DNA of 64,000 bases from Gaoshiqia sp050178015 (GTDB lineage: Bacteria > Bacteroidota > Bacteroidia > Bacteroidales > Prolixibacteraceae), in the NCBI GenBank assembly GCA_050178015.1, contig JBFXGM010000020.1:1-64000 (forward strand), in the 5' to 3' direction. Shown piece by piece: positions 34,908 to 44,800 of the stretch. The stretch's first letter is position 1, and every line of letters begins with the position of its first letter. Under the pieces are notes generated by a model. That model ran no database searches and had not been told where the DNA came from. It worked only from the letters and a program-made list of their open reading frames with translations. The translations under genes and the position numbers were made by a program.

Positions 34908-36650
34908 ATGGCACAAAACAGAAAAAAGAAAATTGGGATCGTGGTAACCGTTTTGCTGGTACTTTCAGTGGTGTTCACCGGCTTCAACCGCGATGAAAAA
35001 CTCTTTCAGATTGACAAAAACCTGGACATCTATTATACACTTATCCGCGAATTAAACCTGTTTTACGTGGATGACATCAATCCAACCGACCTGGTAAAAA
35101 CCAGCATCGACAAAATGCTGGAGTCGCTTGATCCATACACCAACTTCATCCCTGAGTCGGACATGGAAGACTTCCGTTTCATGACCACTGGCGAATATGC
35201 CGGGATTGGCGCCCTGATCAGCAAACATGGCGATCAGGTGATTATTGCGGAACCCTATGAAGGCTTTCCCGCCCAGAAATCAGGGTTGCGTGCCGGGGAC
35301 ATTCTGCTGGAAGTGGCCGGTAAATCAACCGAAAAAATGTCAACCGAAGATGTCAGTAATCTATTAAAAGGCCCGGCTAATCAAGCGGTGAAAGTAAAAA
35401 TACAGCGTCCCGGCGACAAGAAAAGCTTCGATGTGGAAATTGTCCGCGAAAAAATCCAGATCGATGCCGTGCCTTACTATGGCATGCTGGACAACGAAAC
35501 CGGCTACATCCGCCTTTCCAACTTCACCACCAACTGCGGCGACGAAGTGAAAAAAATATTTACCGAACTGAAGGAACAAAAAGGCGCGAAATCGATGATC
35601 CTGGATTTACGATCCAACCCGGGAGGCCTGTTAATGGAAGCAGTCAAAATCGTCAACATCTTTGTGCCCAAAGGCGAGGAAGTGGTCAGCACCCGCGGAA
35701 AAGTTAAACAATGGGACAAAACTTACACGGCCACCGAGAACCCGGTTGACACCGTGATGCCCATGGCTGTTTTGGTGAACCGCGGATCGGCATCGGCTTC
35801 GGAGATTGTAGCCGGCGCACTGCAGGACCTGGACCGCGCCGTGGTTATTGGCACCCGGACCTTTGGCAAAGGACTGGTGCAAACTACCCGCGAACTAAGC
35901 TACAATGCCAAATTGAAAGTCACCACAGCTAAATATTATATCCCCAGCGGAAGGTGTATTCAGGCGCTGGATTATACAAACCGGAACGAAGATGGCAGCG
36001 TGGGCGCCGTTCCCGATTCGCTGATTTCGGAATTCAACACCAAAAAAGGGCGTAAAGTATATGACGGCGGTGGCATCGTGCCCGATGTTAAAATCGACCT
36101 GGACCGCATCAGCAGCCTGAGCGTTCATTTAATCCGCAACTTCATGTACTTTGATTTTGCCACCCAGTATGCCTATTCAAACAAGTCAATCCCCAGTCCG
36201 GAAGAGTTTGAAATTACCGACGAAATTCTAAGCAGTTTCAACGCCTTCCTAAAAGAAAAGGAATTTACCTACGAATCGGAAACCGAACGCATGTTTAATG
36301 AATTACTGGAAACGGCCAAGGAGGAAAAATACTACGATGTAGCCCAAAGCCAGTTTGAAGCACTGAAAGAAAAGATCGGGCACGAACTGGACAAAGACCT
36401 GGAACAATTTGAGGACGAGGTAAAAGAAATGTTGACCGACGAGATCGTCACGCGCTATTATTACCAGAAAGGGGCCATCCGCTCGGCCATAAAAACCGAC
36501 AAGGGCATTGAAAAAGCAAAAGAAGTATTGGCAAGCCCCGCTACATTTTCGGCGGTATTCACCCCAGGAACTGTTATATCCATGAACAACACAAAGAAAC
36601 CCGGACTGGAAAGCCGGGTTTCTGATGATGTTATTTGGTACAACAATTAA
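34908..36650 (+). CDS. S41-family C-terminal processing peptidase
   Basis: A 580-residue periplasmic protease. A signal-anchor helix (IGIVVTVLLVLSVVFTGF) is followed by the N-terminal cap. A PDZ domain spans about 85-165 (GAQKSGLRAGDILLEV-like: FPAQKSGLRAGDILLEVAGK). The tail-specific protease core has the Ser in NRGSASASEIVAGALQDLDR and the Lys of the dyad in RTFGKGLVQTTRE. About 190 extra C-terminal residues are charged and helical. The ATG at 34908 is chosen over TTG codons upstream. It degrades or trims periplasmic proteins at their C-termini. It ends overlapping the stop of the convergent response regulator gene by 4 bases. Confidence 0.92.
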   Translation: MAQNRKKKIGIVVTVLLVLSVVFTGFNRDEKLFQIDKNLDIYYTLIRELNLFYVDDINPTDLVKTSIDKMLESLDPYTNFIPESDMEDFRFMTTGEYAGIGALISKHGDQVIIAEPYEGFPAQKSGLRAGDILLEVAGKSTEKMSTEDVSNLLKGPANQAVKVKIQRPGDKKSFDVEIVREKIQIDAVPYYGMLDNETGYIRLSNFTTNCGDEVKKIFTELKEQKGAKSMILDLRSNPGGLLMEAVKIVNIFVPKGEEVVSTRGKVKQWDKTYTATENPVDTVMPMAVLVNRGSASASEIVAGALQDLDRAVVIGTRTFGKGLVQTTRELSYNAKLKVTTAKYYIPSGRCIQALDYTNRNEDGSVGAVPDSLISEFNTKKGRKVYDGGGIVPDVKIDLDRISSLSVHLIRNFMYFDFATQYAYSNKSIPSPEEFEITDEILSSFNAFLKEKEFTYESETERMFNELLETAKEEKYYDVAQSQFEALKEKIGHELDKDLEQFEDEVKEMLTDEIVTRYYYQKGAIRSAIKTDKGIEKAKEVLASPATFSAVFTPGTVISMNNTKKPGLESRVSDDVIWYNN

Positions 36651-37162
36651 ATATCCCCAATCCTAAAACCGAAATATTGCGGATACATAATGGCAATAGT
36701 AATCAGAACAATAATGAACAAAGCCAGAACAATAAAAAATAAAATTACACCGGTTTTGTAGCGCTTTTTGGCTACCTCCAACTTCGTGTACGACTGAATT
36801 TTCTCGATCTTGTTCACCATTTTTTTGAGGGCCATCTGGTCTTTCACGATATAATCATAAGCACCATATTTAATGGTATTGATGGCCACATCGATATTAT
36901 CCTGCCCCGAAAGGAAAATAAATTCGGCATTCGGCGCTATTTTTTTCGATTTTTTCAATACTTCAATCCCGTTCATCCCATCCAGCAAGTAGTCCTGGAT
37001 AACGACTGCCGGTTGCCGCACCATGGCCTGCACCGCTTCCTCTCCAGTAGTAAACGACTCTACATTTGTAAATTTATTTGTATTCAAAAAACTGACAATC
37101 AACTTATTATACACATGATTGTCTTCTACTACAAAGATCAGCGGATTTTTATTATTGCTCAT
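36647..37162 (-). CDS. Single-domain response regulator with a C-terminal membrane anchor
   Basis: A 171-residue protein. Residues 8-120 form a CheY-like receiver: acidic pair E13-D14, phospho-acceptor D57 in VIQDYLLDGMNG, Ser85 in FLSGQ and Lys107 in YIVKDQ. All catalytic positions are present. There is no DNA-binding or enzymatic output domain. Instead, after a basic linker (residues 120-137), a single membrane helix spans 139-160 (VILFFIVLALFIIVLITIAI), and a short tail ends the chain. The receiver should face the cytoplasm. The cognate kinase is unknown; the orphan kinase at 19610 is one candidate, with no evidence beyond both being unpaired. Confidence 0.85.
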   Translation of the reverse strand: MSNNKNPLIFVVEDNHVYNKLIVSFLNTNKFTNVESFTTGEEAVQAMVRQPAVVIQDYLLDGMNGIEVLKKSKKIAPNAEFIFLSGQDNIDVAINTIKYGAYDYIVKDQMALKKMVNKIEKIQSYTKLEVAKKRYKTGVILFFIVLALFIIVLITIAIMYPQYFGFRIGDI

Positions 37163-37244
37163 AACCGTAAAATATAGATTTTACCTTAACTTCTTTTATT
37201 GAGTCAAATAACGGTATAATGGATAAAAATAATAAAAAATAGAA

Positions 37245-37252
37245 CAAAATTA
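37245..37252 (-). promoter_or_regulatory. -7 element for the membrane-anchored response regulator gene
   Basis: On the minus strand this reads TAATTTTG, an exact TAnnTTTG, about 83 bases before the start at 37162. No -33 box was found at the proper distance. Confidence 0.4.
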
Positions 37253-37368
37253 TTTTTCCGCCCTTAAATTAATGAAACGGCAAAGAAAACAGAACGCGTT
37301 TTTAATTAAAATAAGTTTTTGCTTTCGATGGTTTTACTTTATTTTGCCTTAACCAAAACGAAAAAATC

Positions 37369-38145
37369 ATGCTGTTGGCCATTGATATTGGGAATACAAA
37401 TATTGTATTTGGCATTTACGGACAGAATAAGTGGCGAAATGTTTGGCGAATCCAAACCGACAACAAAAAAACAGCCGACGAATATGAAGTCATCTTTCAC
37501 TCGTTGTTTGAAAGCGGAAAAATCTGTAAAACGGATATCGACCGGGCTGTTTTAAGCAGTGTTGTGCCAGCGATGAACCGGGAGTTTGAAGCAATGATCA
37601 CCAACCTTTTTGGTATCCCGATTCTGATCATTAACCCAGAAATTTACGACCGCCTACCGGTGAAGGTACTGAATCCGTATCAAATCGGATCCGATTTGGT
37701 GGCCAATGCCACCGCTGCCTACTCAAAATTGAAAAAGGCTTGTCTGATCATTGATTTTGGAACGGCGCTAACCTTTACTACCCTTTCCGATCAAGGCGAA
37801 ATTTTAGGGGTAGCCATAGCGCCGGGACTCCAGACGGCTGTCAGGGCCCTGGCCGGAAATACGGCCCAACTCCCAAATGTACAACTCACCGTTCCCCCAT
37901 CGGTATTGGGAAAAAACACCGTTCATGCCATTCAGTCGGGCATTGTTATTGGCTACAGCGGACTGGTTGACCGCATGATTGAACGAACCGAACAAGAGCT
38001 GGAACAAAAGCTGGTCATCGTTGCCACCGGAGGTTTATCGGGCGTTTTCGCCAAACAATCGCCTAAAATTGATTTTGTAGAGGAAAACCTGACACTGAAC
38101 GGCTTGCAAATCATGAGCCAGCTAATGACGAAAAACAACAGATAG
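37369..38145 (+). CDS. coaX: Type III pantothenate kinase
   Basis: A 258-residue ASKHA-fold kinase for the first step of coenzyme A synthesis. LLAIDIGNTNIVFGIYG is the phosphate-1 motif, LIIDFGTALTFTTLSDQGEI carries the catalytic-site Asp region, and AIAPGLQTAVRALAGNTAQL and VIVATGGLSG follow. The ATG at 37369 gives the standard N-terminus. It is divergent from the response regulator gene and ends at a terminator at 38233. Confidence 0.95.
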   Translation: MLLAIDIGNTNIVFGIYGQNKWRNVWRIQTDNKKTADEYEVIFHSLFESGKICKTDIDRAVLSSVVPAMNREFEAMITNLFGIPILIINPEIYDRLPVKVLNPYQIGSDLVANATAAYSKLKKACLIIDFGTALTFTTLSDQGEILGVAIAPGLQTAVRALAGNTAQLPNVQLTVPPSVLGKNTVHAIQSGIVIGYSGLVDRMIERTEQELEQKLVIVATGGLSGVFAKQSPKIDFVEENLTLNGLQIMSQLMTKNNR

Positions 38146-38232
38146 TACTTTTGGTTATCACCCTCAACGATTGCCGGCAGCCCAACGCTCTGCAAAACAC
38201 ATAAAAGTCAGGATCATTCTTTCTACAAATAA

Positions 38233-38257
38233 GCCGGCACAGACCGGCATTTCTTTT
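38233..38257 (+). terminator. Terminator after coaX
   Basis: GCCGG-CACAGA-CCGGC, a 5-bp GC-rich stem, followed by a T-rich stretch with one C. Confidence 0.6.
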
Positions 38258-38273
38258 TACCGTTTACCGACAA

Positions 38274-38309
38274 AATACCGGCATTAAACGAAATTTAGCT
38301 GCCGGTATT
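38274..38309. repeat. Perfect 10-bp inverted repeat upstream of the DUF2807 pair
   Basis: AATACCGGCA at 38274-38283 and TGCCGGTATT at 38300-38309, with a 16-base spacer, 64 bases before the first DUF2807 gene. There is no T run after it. It could be an operator or a leader hairpin. Confidence 0.6.
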
Positions 38310-38373
38310 CTCCATTCACGTTAACTTGCATCAAAAATATCAGTTGAACATCAATCCACTAAACAGGTACCAC

Positions 38374-39093
38374 ATGCGAAAAAACTTATTTCTCCTTATG
38401 ACCTTTTTCCTGGCAACCTTCACCTTTTCCTCCTGCACCTTCATCGGTCCATCGGTAAAAGGAAACGGACAAGTTAGCCGGGCAACACGCGAAATAACCG
38501 GCTTTACAGGAATAGAAGCTGCCAACGGACTGGAAGTCTTCCTTGTTCCTGACACCCGAGAATATGTGGTGGTTGAGGCGGATGAAAACCTGCACGAAGT
38601 AATTGAGACAGAACTAAAGCACAAGACGTTGGACATTTACACCCACGAGCGCATCCGTTGGGCCAAATCCCGAAAAGTATATGTTCACTTTACGGCATTG
38701 GAAAGATTGGAATCATCCTCCGGCAGCCAGGTCCGCTCTGAGTCAACCATCATGAGCAAATCACTGGAACTAAAGGCTTCTTCCGGCAGTCAGCAGTATC
38801 TCGAAATCAATTCCGTGAAATTCAACGGAAGCAGTTCTTCCGGGGCACAAATTCACTTGAGTGGTAAAGCCGACCGGGCAGAACTAAAGGCCTCCTCTGG
38901 CGCCCATATTAAAGGCCAGGATTTTGTCACTAAATATTGTATTGCTGATGTATCCAGCGGGGCGCATATCTGGATTGATGTTCAGGAAGATTTTACCGGA
39001 GAAGCCTCCAGCGGCGGACATATTTATTACTCCGGAAATCCTTCCCAAACCACGATCAATGCCTCATCCGGGGGGGCGATCAACAAACACTAA
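38374..39093 (+). CDS. DUF2807 (GIN-domain) lipoprotein
   Basis: A 239-residue protein from the ATG at 38374. The signal peptide ends TFSSC, so it is a predicted lipoprotein. The rest is a DUF2807/PF10988 right-handed beta-helix: FTGIEAANGLEVFLVPD near the start, then repeated turns with a Ser-Ser-Gly-Ser/Ala motif (SSSGSQVRSE, SSSSGAQIHLSG, VSSGAHIW, ASSGGHIYYSG). Function is unknown; such proteins are surface or periplasmic and may bind or scaffold. It has the same length and architecture as the next gene. Confidence 0.87.
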   Translation: MRKNLFLLMTFFLATFTFSSCTFIGPSVKGNGQVSRATREITGFTGIEAANGLEVFLVPDTREYVVVEADENLHEVIETELKHKTLDIYTHERIRWAKSRKVYVHFTALERLESSSGSQVRSESTIMSKSLELKASSGSQQYLEINSVKFNGSSSSGAQIHLSGKADRAELKASSGAHIKGQDFVTKYCIADVSSGAHIWIDVQEDFTGEASSGGHIYYSGNPSQTTINASSGGAINKH

Positions 39094-39209
39094 AACGAAG
39101 TCATAAGAAAAAAGCAAACGTCAAAGGTGCTGTTTTTCTAAAATTCTGACACGAAACAATTTACTTTCCAAGGAAACAATGAACAGAAATACAAACAATT
39201 AAACACATC

Positions 39210-39929
39210 ATGAAAACAATTAAACTCAGAAACCTTTGGCTGCTCCTCCTTTTCTGCAGCCTCTCTCTCGGTGTAAACGCCGCCAAAGAAAAAACCGACA
39301 CCCAAACGCGCTCGGTTGAGTCCTTCAGCAAAATCAGTGTCAGCAGCGGAATTGACCTGTTCCTGACCCAAGGTAATTCGGAAGCAATCGTGGTAGAAGC
39401 CGATCCGGATATTATCGATAAAATAATTACCCGGGTTGAAGACGGTACCCTTCGAATTTATATCAAGGACAACCAAAACTGGAACTGGGGCTGGAACCAA
39501 CCCAGAAAAGCGTATGTCACTTTTGATGACCTGACCACCCTGACGGCTTCGGCCGGATCGGATGTTTATTCACAAAACGCGTTTAAACTGAACGAACTGG
39601 ACATTGAGGCCAGCAGCGGGTCAGATATAAAAATTGCGAATTTAACCGCCGAATTTGTCCGCGTTCGCACCAGCAGCGGGTCGGATGCCGAAGTTTCGGG
39701 AAAGACGGTTGATTTGGTGGCAGATTCGTCGAGCGGCAGTGACCTCGATTGCGGCAACCTGGTTGCAGAGCATGTTGAAGTAAGCGCCTCCAGCGGATCT
39801 GATGCGACGGTACATGTTACCGGCTCGCTGAAAGCCCGCGCCAGCAGCGGAGCTGACATCCGTTACAAAGGCAGTCCCACGCAAAAAGATATTGATGAAT
39901 CCAGCGGCGGGGATGTAAAAAACTATTAA
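39210..39929 (+). CDS. DUF2807 (GIN-domain) secreted protein, tandem paralogue
   Basis: A 239-residue protein with a signal peptide (LWLLLLFCSLSLGVNAA) but, unlike its neighbour, without a clear lipobox at the cleavage site. The mature part opens SFSKISVSSGIDLFLTQGNS and proceeds through regularly spaced SSGSD turns (five or six), each probably one coil of a beta-helix. The regular Ser-Ser-Gly-Ser-Asp turns could bind divalent cations, which is an inference. It lies 116 bases after the first paralogue and upstream of the ECF sigma gene. Confidence 0.87.
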   Translation: MKTIKLRNLWLLLLFCSLSLGVNAAKEKTDTQTRSVESFSKISVSSGIDLFLTQGNSEAIVVEADPDIIDKIITRVEDGTLRIYIKDNQNWNWGWNQPRKAYVTFDDLTTLTASAGSDVYSQNAFKLNELDIEASSGSDIKIANLTAEFVRVRTSSGSDAEVSGKTVDLVADSSSGSDLDCGNLVAEHVEVSASSGSDATVHVTGSLKARASSGADIRYKGSPTQKDIDESSGGDVKNY

Positions 39930-39948
39930 TCAGGAAAAAATCAAACAG

Positions 39949-39972
39949 CTGCCGGGGTGAACCGCCCGGCAG
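39949..39972 (+). other. Strong GC-rich hairpin after the DUF2807 pair
   Basis: CTGCCGGG-GTGAACCG-CCCGGCAG, a perfect 8-bp stem with an 8-base loop. No T run follows, so it is not a canonical intrinsic terminator; it may protect the mRNA 3' end. Confidence 0.55.
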
Positions 39973-40091
39973 TCAACAGAAACTTCATCCATCCGCTCCA
40001 TCTACCTCTTAGCCGGCTGGCGCTGATATTTGCCTGAACCTTTGCCTGTTCGGTACTGACTTATCCCATTAGGGCTATTCCTAAAATCTTT

Positions 40092-40099
40092 TATCTTTG
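40092..40099 (+). promoter_or_regulatory. Bacteroidetes -7 element for the ECF sigma gene
   Basis: TATCTTTG is an exact TAnnTTTG match, 21 bases before the likely TTG start at 40121. Confidence 0.5.
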
Positions 40100-40120
40100 T
40101 TGCTTCATCAATAAAACGAA

Positions 40121-40723
40121 TTGTTGCAACAGGCAAAGCCACACATAGAGAAAGATACCCTCATCCAGTTAAAAGAAGGAAATCCAAAGGCATTCAGTCG
40201 TATTTTCAGTCAATATAGCCAGCGATTATACTTTTTTGCACTGGGTTATCTAAAATCGGAAAAAGAAGCCGAAGAAATTGTGCAGGAAACTTTTCTCAAA
40301 CTTTGGGAACGGCGAGAGCATCTTGATTTGACCTTATCTTTTCATGCTTACCTGTTTAAAATTGCTTTCAACTTTATCCAAAAGCGCATACAACGCCAGG
40401 TAAAGGACGATGAATTAAAACACGAACTGGCCGATGAATTGGTAAACTTCGACCAGCACACATCGAATCTTGTGAATTACCATCATTTACTCCAGCACAT
40501 CAACCGCCTCATCGGGCATCTTCCCCCGCGGCAGGCACAAATCCTGAAACTGCGCAAACTGGATGGCTATTCAACCGCCGAAATCTCGGACATGCTGCAG
40601 CTGGCTTCCAAAACGGTGGAGGCCCATCTGACAGCAGCACTCAAATTTTTGAAAGAAAAACTCAACACCGAAAAATTTGATGATCTGCTGTTGTTTGTTC
40701 TCACCCTTCAAAAAACATTTTAG
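40121..40723 (+). CDS. ECF RNA polymerase sigma factor (FecI-like, Bacteroidetes expansion)
   Basis: A 200-residue group IV sigma factor. Region 2 holds RIFSQYSQRLYFFALGYLKS and EEIVQETFLKLWERREHL, and region 4 holds LPPRQAQILKLRKLDGYSTA and EISDMLQLASKTVEAHLTAA. The start appears to be TTG at 40121 or 40124; no ATG lies before region 2. It is followed by a FecR anti-sigma gene and SusC/SusD genes. It should direct RNA polymerase to the SusC operon when the FecR partner is signalled by substrate import. Confidence 0.92.
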   Translation: MLQQAKPHIEKDTLIQLKEGNPKAFSRIFSQYSQRLYFFALGYLKSEKEAEEIVQETFLKLWERREHLDLTLSFHAYLFKIAFNFIQKRIQRQVKDDELKHELADELVNFDQHTSNLVNYHHLLQHINRLIGHLPPRQAQILKLRKLDGYSTAEISDMLQLASKTVEAHLTAALKFLKEKLNTEKFDDLLLFVLTLQKTF

Positions 40724-40777
40724 CCGCACTAAGGGTAAATTCGTCTTTCAGGATATTACTTATAAAGGCGCATAGAA

Positions 40778-41794
40778 ATGAACCGTAATACTGAACTCTT
40801 AAAACGTTTTTTCTCCAACCGGTATTCCCGTAACGACTACCAACAACTAAAAGGGATGCTACAGGAAAACGATCCCGCGTTGGAAGAACTGATGCAACAG
40901 CATTGGGACGAATACCAAGATGAACAGCTGACTCAAGCAAGCAGCCTATCAGCAACACAGCTAATTCTGCATAGAAACATACAACCCCAGGCAAAGCACC
41001 GGATTATCAAGCAGGCATTCAACCATTTTTCGAAGATTGCAGCCATTCTGATTATTCCTCTGCTGCTGGCCCTTGGCTTCCTGTATATTCAGCTCGAAGA
41101 TTTTCTGTTTCAGCAACAGGTGGTGGTTGAAGTGGCCTCACCAACCGGTTCGCGCACCAGCCTGAACTTGCCCGACGGATCGACTGTTTGGCTGAACGGC
41201 GATTCGCACATCCGCTACCCGGCCGTTTTCAATGAAAGCCGGGAAGTAGAAATCCAGGGAGAAGCATTTTTCAAGGTTCAAAGCGACACGGAACATCCTT
41301 TTTTGGTAAAAGCAAATGGAATTTCGGTGGAAGCAACCGGAACGGAGTTTAATGTTTCGGCCTACACTGATGATCCTGAAATCAGTGTGATCCTGAAAGA
41401 AGGAAAAGTAGCTGTATTAAATGACCAACAGGATGAACTGAAGCAGATGGCCTCCGGCTACCAGTTCCGCTACAACCCCAATACCAATGCCAGTAGTTAC
41501 GCCCCGGTGAACGCAGAGGGTTATGCCGGATGGATCAACGGCCGGTTGATTTTCGAGAATGCCAATATGGCCGAAGTTGCAAAAAGGCTGGAACGCTGGT
41601 ATGGCGTGAATATCGAAGTCAGGGATCCGGAACTTTTCCGGCTTCATTTCAAAGCCACCTTTATCCACGAAAATATTGAAGAGGCATTGAAACTGATTCA
41701 GGCAACGGCCACATTCGACTACGAATTTGAAAAAAGAAACATGAAAGAGGATGGCTCCTTTACCGATGCCCGGATCATTATTACCAAAAAATAA
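40778..41794 (+). CDS. FecR-family anti-sigma factor
   Basis: A 338-residue single-pass inner-membrane regulator. A cytoplasmic N-terminal anti-sigma segment of about 85 residues precedes a helix at about 86-106 (KIAAILIIPLLLALGFLYIQ). The periplasmic FecR domain has ASPTGSRTSLNLPDGSTVWL, EIQGEAFFKVQSDTEHPFLV and VEATGTEFNVSAY. The C-terminal DUF4974 region (about 250-338) has RLIFENANMAEVAKRLERWY, which contacts the STN domain of the SusC partner. It lies 54 bases after the sigma gene. Confidence 0.95.
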   Translation: MNRNTELLKRFFSNRYSRNDYQQLKGMLQENDPALEELMQQHWDEYQDEQLTQASSLSATQLILHRNIQPQAKHRIIKQAFNHFSKIAAILIIPLLLALGFLYIQLEDFLFQQQVVVEVASPTGSRTSLNLPDGSTVWLNGDSHIRYPAVFNESREVEIQGEAFFKVQSDTEHPFLVKANGISVEATGTEFNVSAYTDDPEISVILKEGKVAVLNDQQDELKQMASGYQFRYNPNTNASSYAPVNAEGYAGWINGRLIFENANMAEVAKRLERWYGVNIEVRDPELFRLHFKATFIHENIEEALKLIQATATFDYEFEKRNMKEDGSFTDARIIITKK

Positions 41795-41890
41795 CCGATA
41801 TACAAATAAAAATCAGGAAAGCGGTTGCAGCGCTCCCCTGATTCCAAAACGAGTTAACATGTTTTATTAACCCACAAACAGTTCAAATTT

Positions 41891-44800
41891 ATGAAAAAAA
41901 GTCAAAATGATGAGGCTTGGTATGCCCATGCCTTATTTAAATCTTTACGAATTATGAGACTTACGCTTGGCCTACTTTTGATTTTGGTCGCACAAACCTG
42001 GGCAACCAAATCGTATTCTCAAAAAACCGTACTGAACCTGAACATGAAAAATGCCAATCTGATCCAGGTTCTTTCAGAAATTGAGAATCAAACAGACTAC
42101 TATTTCCTCTTTAACTACGAACAAATTCAGTCGGACCGCAAGATTGACATCAATCTGAGCGATTCCGACATTCACGAGACCTTAAATGTCCTCCTAAACG
42201 GCTCCAACCTGACCTACACCATCAAGGACAGGCAAATTGTTATTGCCCGCGGCGAATCAACGTCTCCTGAAAGAACCGGAAGCCAAGTTGTTCAGCAACA
42301 AAAAACCGTTTCGGGGAAAGTGACCGACGCACAAGGCCAACCCTTGCCCGGCGTAACCGTTTTGGTAAAAGGGACCACCAACGGCACCATCACCGATTTC
42401 GATGGAAATTACACCCTGCCAAATGTCCCTTCCAACGGAACTTTGCTGTTCTCATTCGTTGGGATGAAATTGGAAGAGGTGCCGGTAAACAACCAGTCAA
42501 CCATCCAGGTGCAAATGGAAGAAGAAGCCATTGGTATCGAGGAAGTGGTGGCCATTGGGTATGGTACCGTTAAAAAACGTGACCTCACCGGCGCTGTTGC
42601 TTCAGTAAAAAGCGACGAAATAAAAATGGCTCCGGTTGTTAATCCGGTTGAAGCCATGCAAGGCCGCGTTGCCGGTTTGGACATTACCCGCGAATCAGGA
42701 AGGGCCAATTCCGGCTCAAGTGTCCTGCTGCGTGGTAACCGCTCGTTAACCGCCAGCAGCGAACCTATCTACATCATCGATGGTATTCAAGGCAGCATCA
42801 ACAACCTGAACCCCAACGATATTGAATCGATCGACATTCTTAAAGATGCTTCCTCGACTGCCATTTACGGTTCGGCCGGTGCTAACGGGGTTTTTATCAT
42901 TACTACCAAACAGGCCACAAAAGGCAAAATCCAGGTTGACATGGACGCCTATGTGAGTGTGAACGGATGGCCCTCTTACCCAAGTGCTTTGCAGGGTAAC
43001 GAATGGCTTGACTATCTGGAAGAAGGTTACTATGCTACCAGGGGCAGTCACTCTTCCAACCTTGACCAGTTGCTTTCTGACTGGAACATGGGGTCAATAA
43101 AATCCTATATCGACCAAGGTAAATGGATTGATTGGGTGGATGAAACGCTGAAAACCGGGACACAACAAAACTATTCCGTTTCTGTTCGAGGCGGTACCGA
43201 TGTAGTGCAGGCAAACTTCTCGATGGGCTACAACCGGACTGACGGCATCTACAAAGACGATTTCCTGGATAAATACACCATGCGCGGAAGCATCAACATT
43301 CAGTTGGCTGACTGGGCAAAAACAGGTATCCAAACCGGATTAACACATACCAACGGGAACTCTCGCGGTAGCCGTATTAACAAGACTTTTGGAACAGTAC
43401 CTCTGGGAGGTGTTTATGATGCAGAAGGAAACATCAACCAATATCCAATTGAAGGAGAATCGGTGGTAAGCTTAATTGCAGACGACATCCCCAATACCTA
43501 TGAAAACAATACCAAAGCAATTGCGATTACGGCCAATCCTTATATCGAATTAACGCTGGCCAAAGGATTAACCTTCAAATCAATCTTAGGAACATCCTTA
43601 TCAACCAGCCGCAATGGCGTGTACAACAGTGATCACACCTATATGATGTTGACCGGGAGCCAGACAGCTATCCGTAACGGATCTTATAACACGTCGCTGG
43701 CTTACAGCTATACCTGGGAGAACATCGCCAACTACAACTTCACCATTGCTGATGATCACGACTTTACCGCAACATTGATTTCGTCATGGGGCAACAGCCA
43801 GAATGAATCAGAATCAGCCTACAGCGAAGGATACCTGTACGATGATTTCCGATACTATAATCTGGATGCCGGCGTGAACCCGATTGTAAGCTCCAACTAC
43901 TCTCATACCAAAAAAATGTCGGTTGCCGGCCGTATCAATTACTCATATAAAGGCAAATACCTGTTGACAGGTTCGGTACGGTACGACGGAGCATCGCAGC
44001 TTTTCGAGCAATGGGACATTTTCCCGGCAGGAGCATTTGCCTGGCGTATCTCAGACGAAAATTTCATGGAAAGTACCCGCAACTGGCTGAGCAATTTAAA
44101 ACTTCGCACCGGATACGGGGTGTCCGGCAACTCAAACATCAGAGCTTATTCAACCCTCACTGAAGTTACCAGCGGGTCGGACGCCTTGAACTTCGGGGCC
44201 GGACAAGTGGCCACCACAATTCCGACCGAAGTTGTGGGTAATACCGCATTGGGATGGGAAAAATCGTACAACCTAAACATTGGTCTTGATTTTGGCTTAT
44301 TTGGAAACCGCATCGACGGATCGCTGGAATGGTACAATACCGATACAAAAGATGTGATCTACGCCCGCGACCTTCCCTTTTCAAGTGGTGGTTACACGCC
44401 AAAAATTTCGTATAAGATGAATACCAATATTGCCGAAATGCAAAACAGAGGTATTGAGCTTACCTTGAACACCAGAAACATCAAAACCGCCGATTTCTCA
44501 TGGAATTCATCCATCACTTTTGCCCGTAACTGGGAAGATGTAACTTCCATTGACCTGGGTAGCGGCACCACGGTGGACGACCTGATTTCCCTGGGCTTGT
44601 TCATGGGTTCACCCAAAAACACATTCTACGATTACAAAAAAATCGGTATCTGGCAACTGGGTGAAGAAGCCGATGCAGCTGTGTTTGGCTTACAACCCGG
44701 GGATGTGAAACTGCAAACCAGCCTGACTAAAAAAGCAGACGGTGTTTGGGTACAAAAGCTCACCGACAATGAAGGCAATGTCACTGAGACGGAATACACT

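Noticed and set aside
41850..41870. GTTAA/TTAAC dyad before susC
   Set aside because: Only 5-bp arms in A/T-rich sequence; not strong enough for a separate regulatory call.
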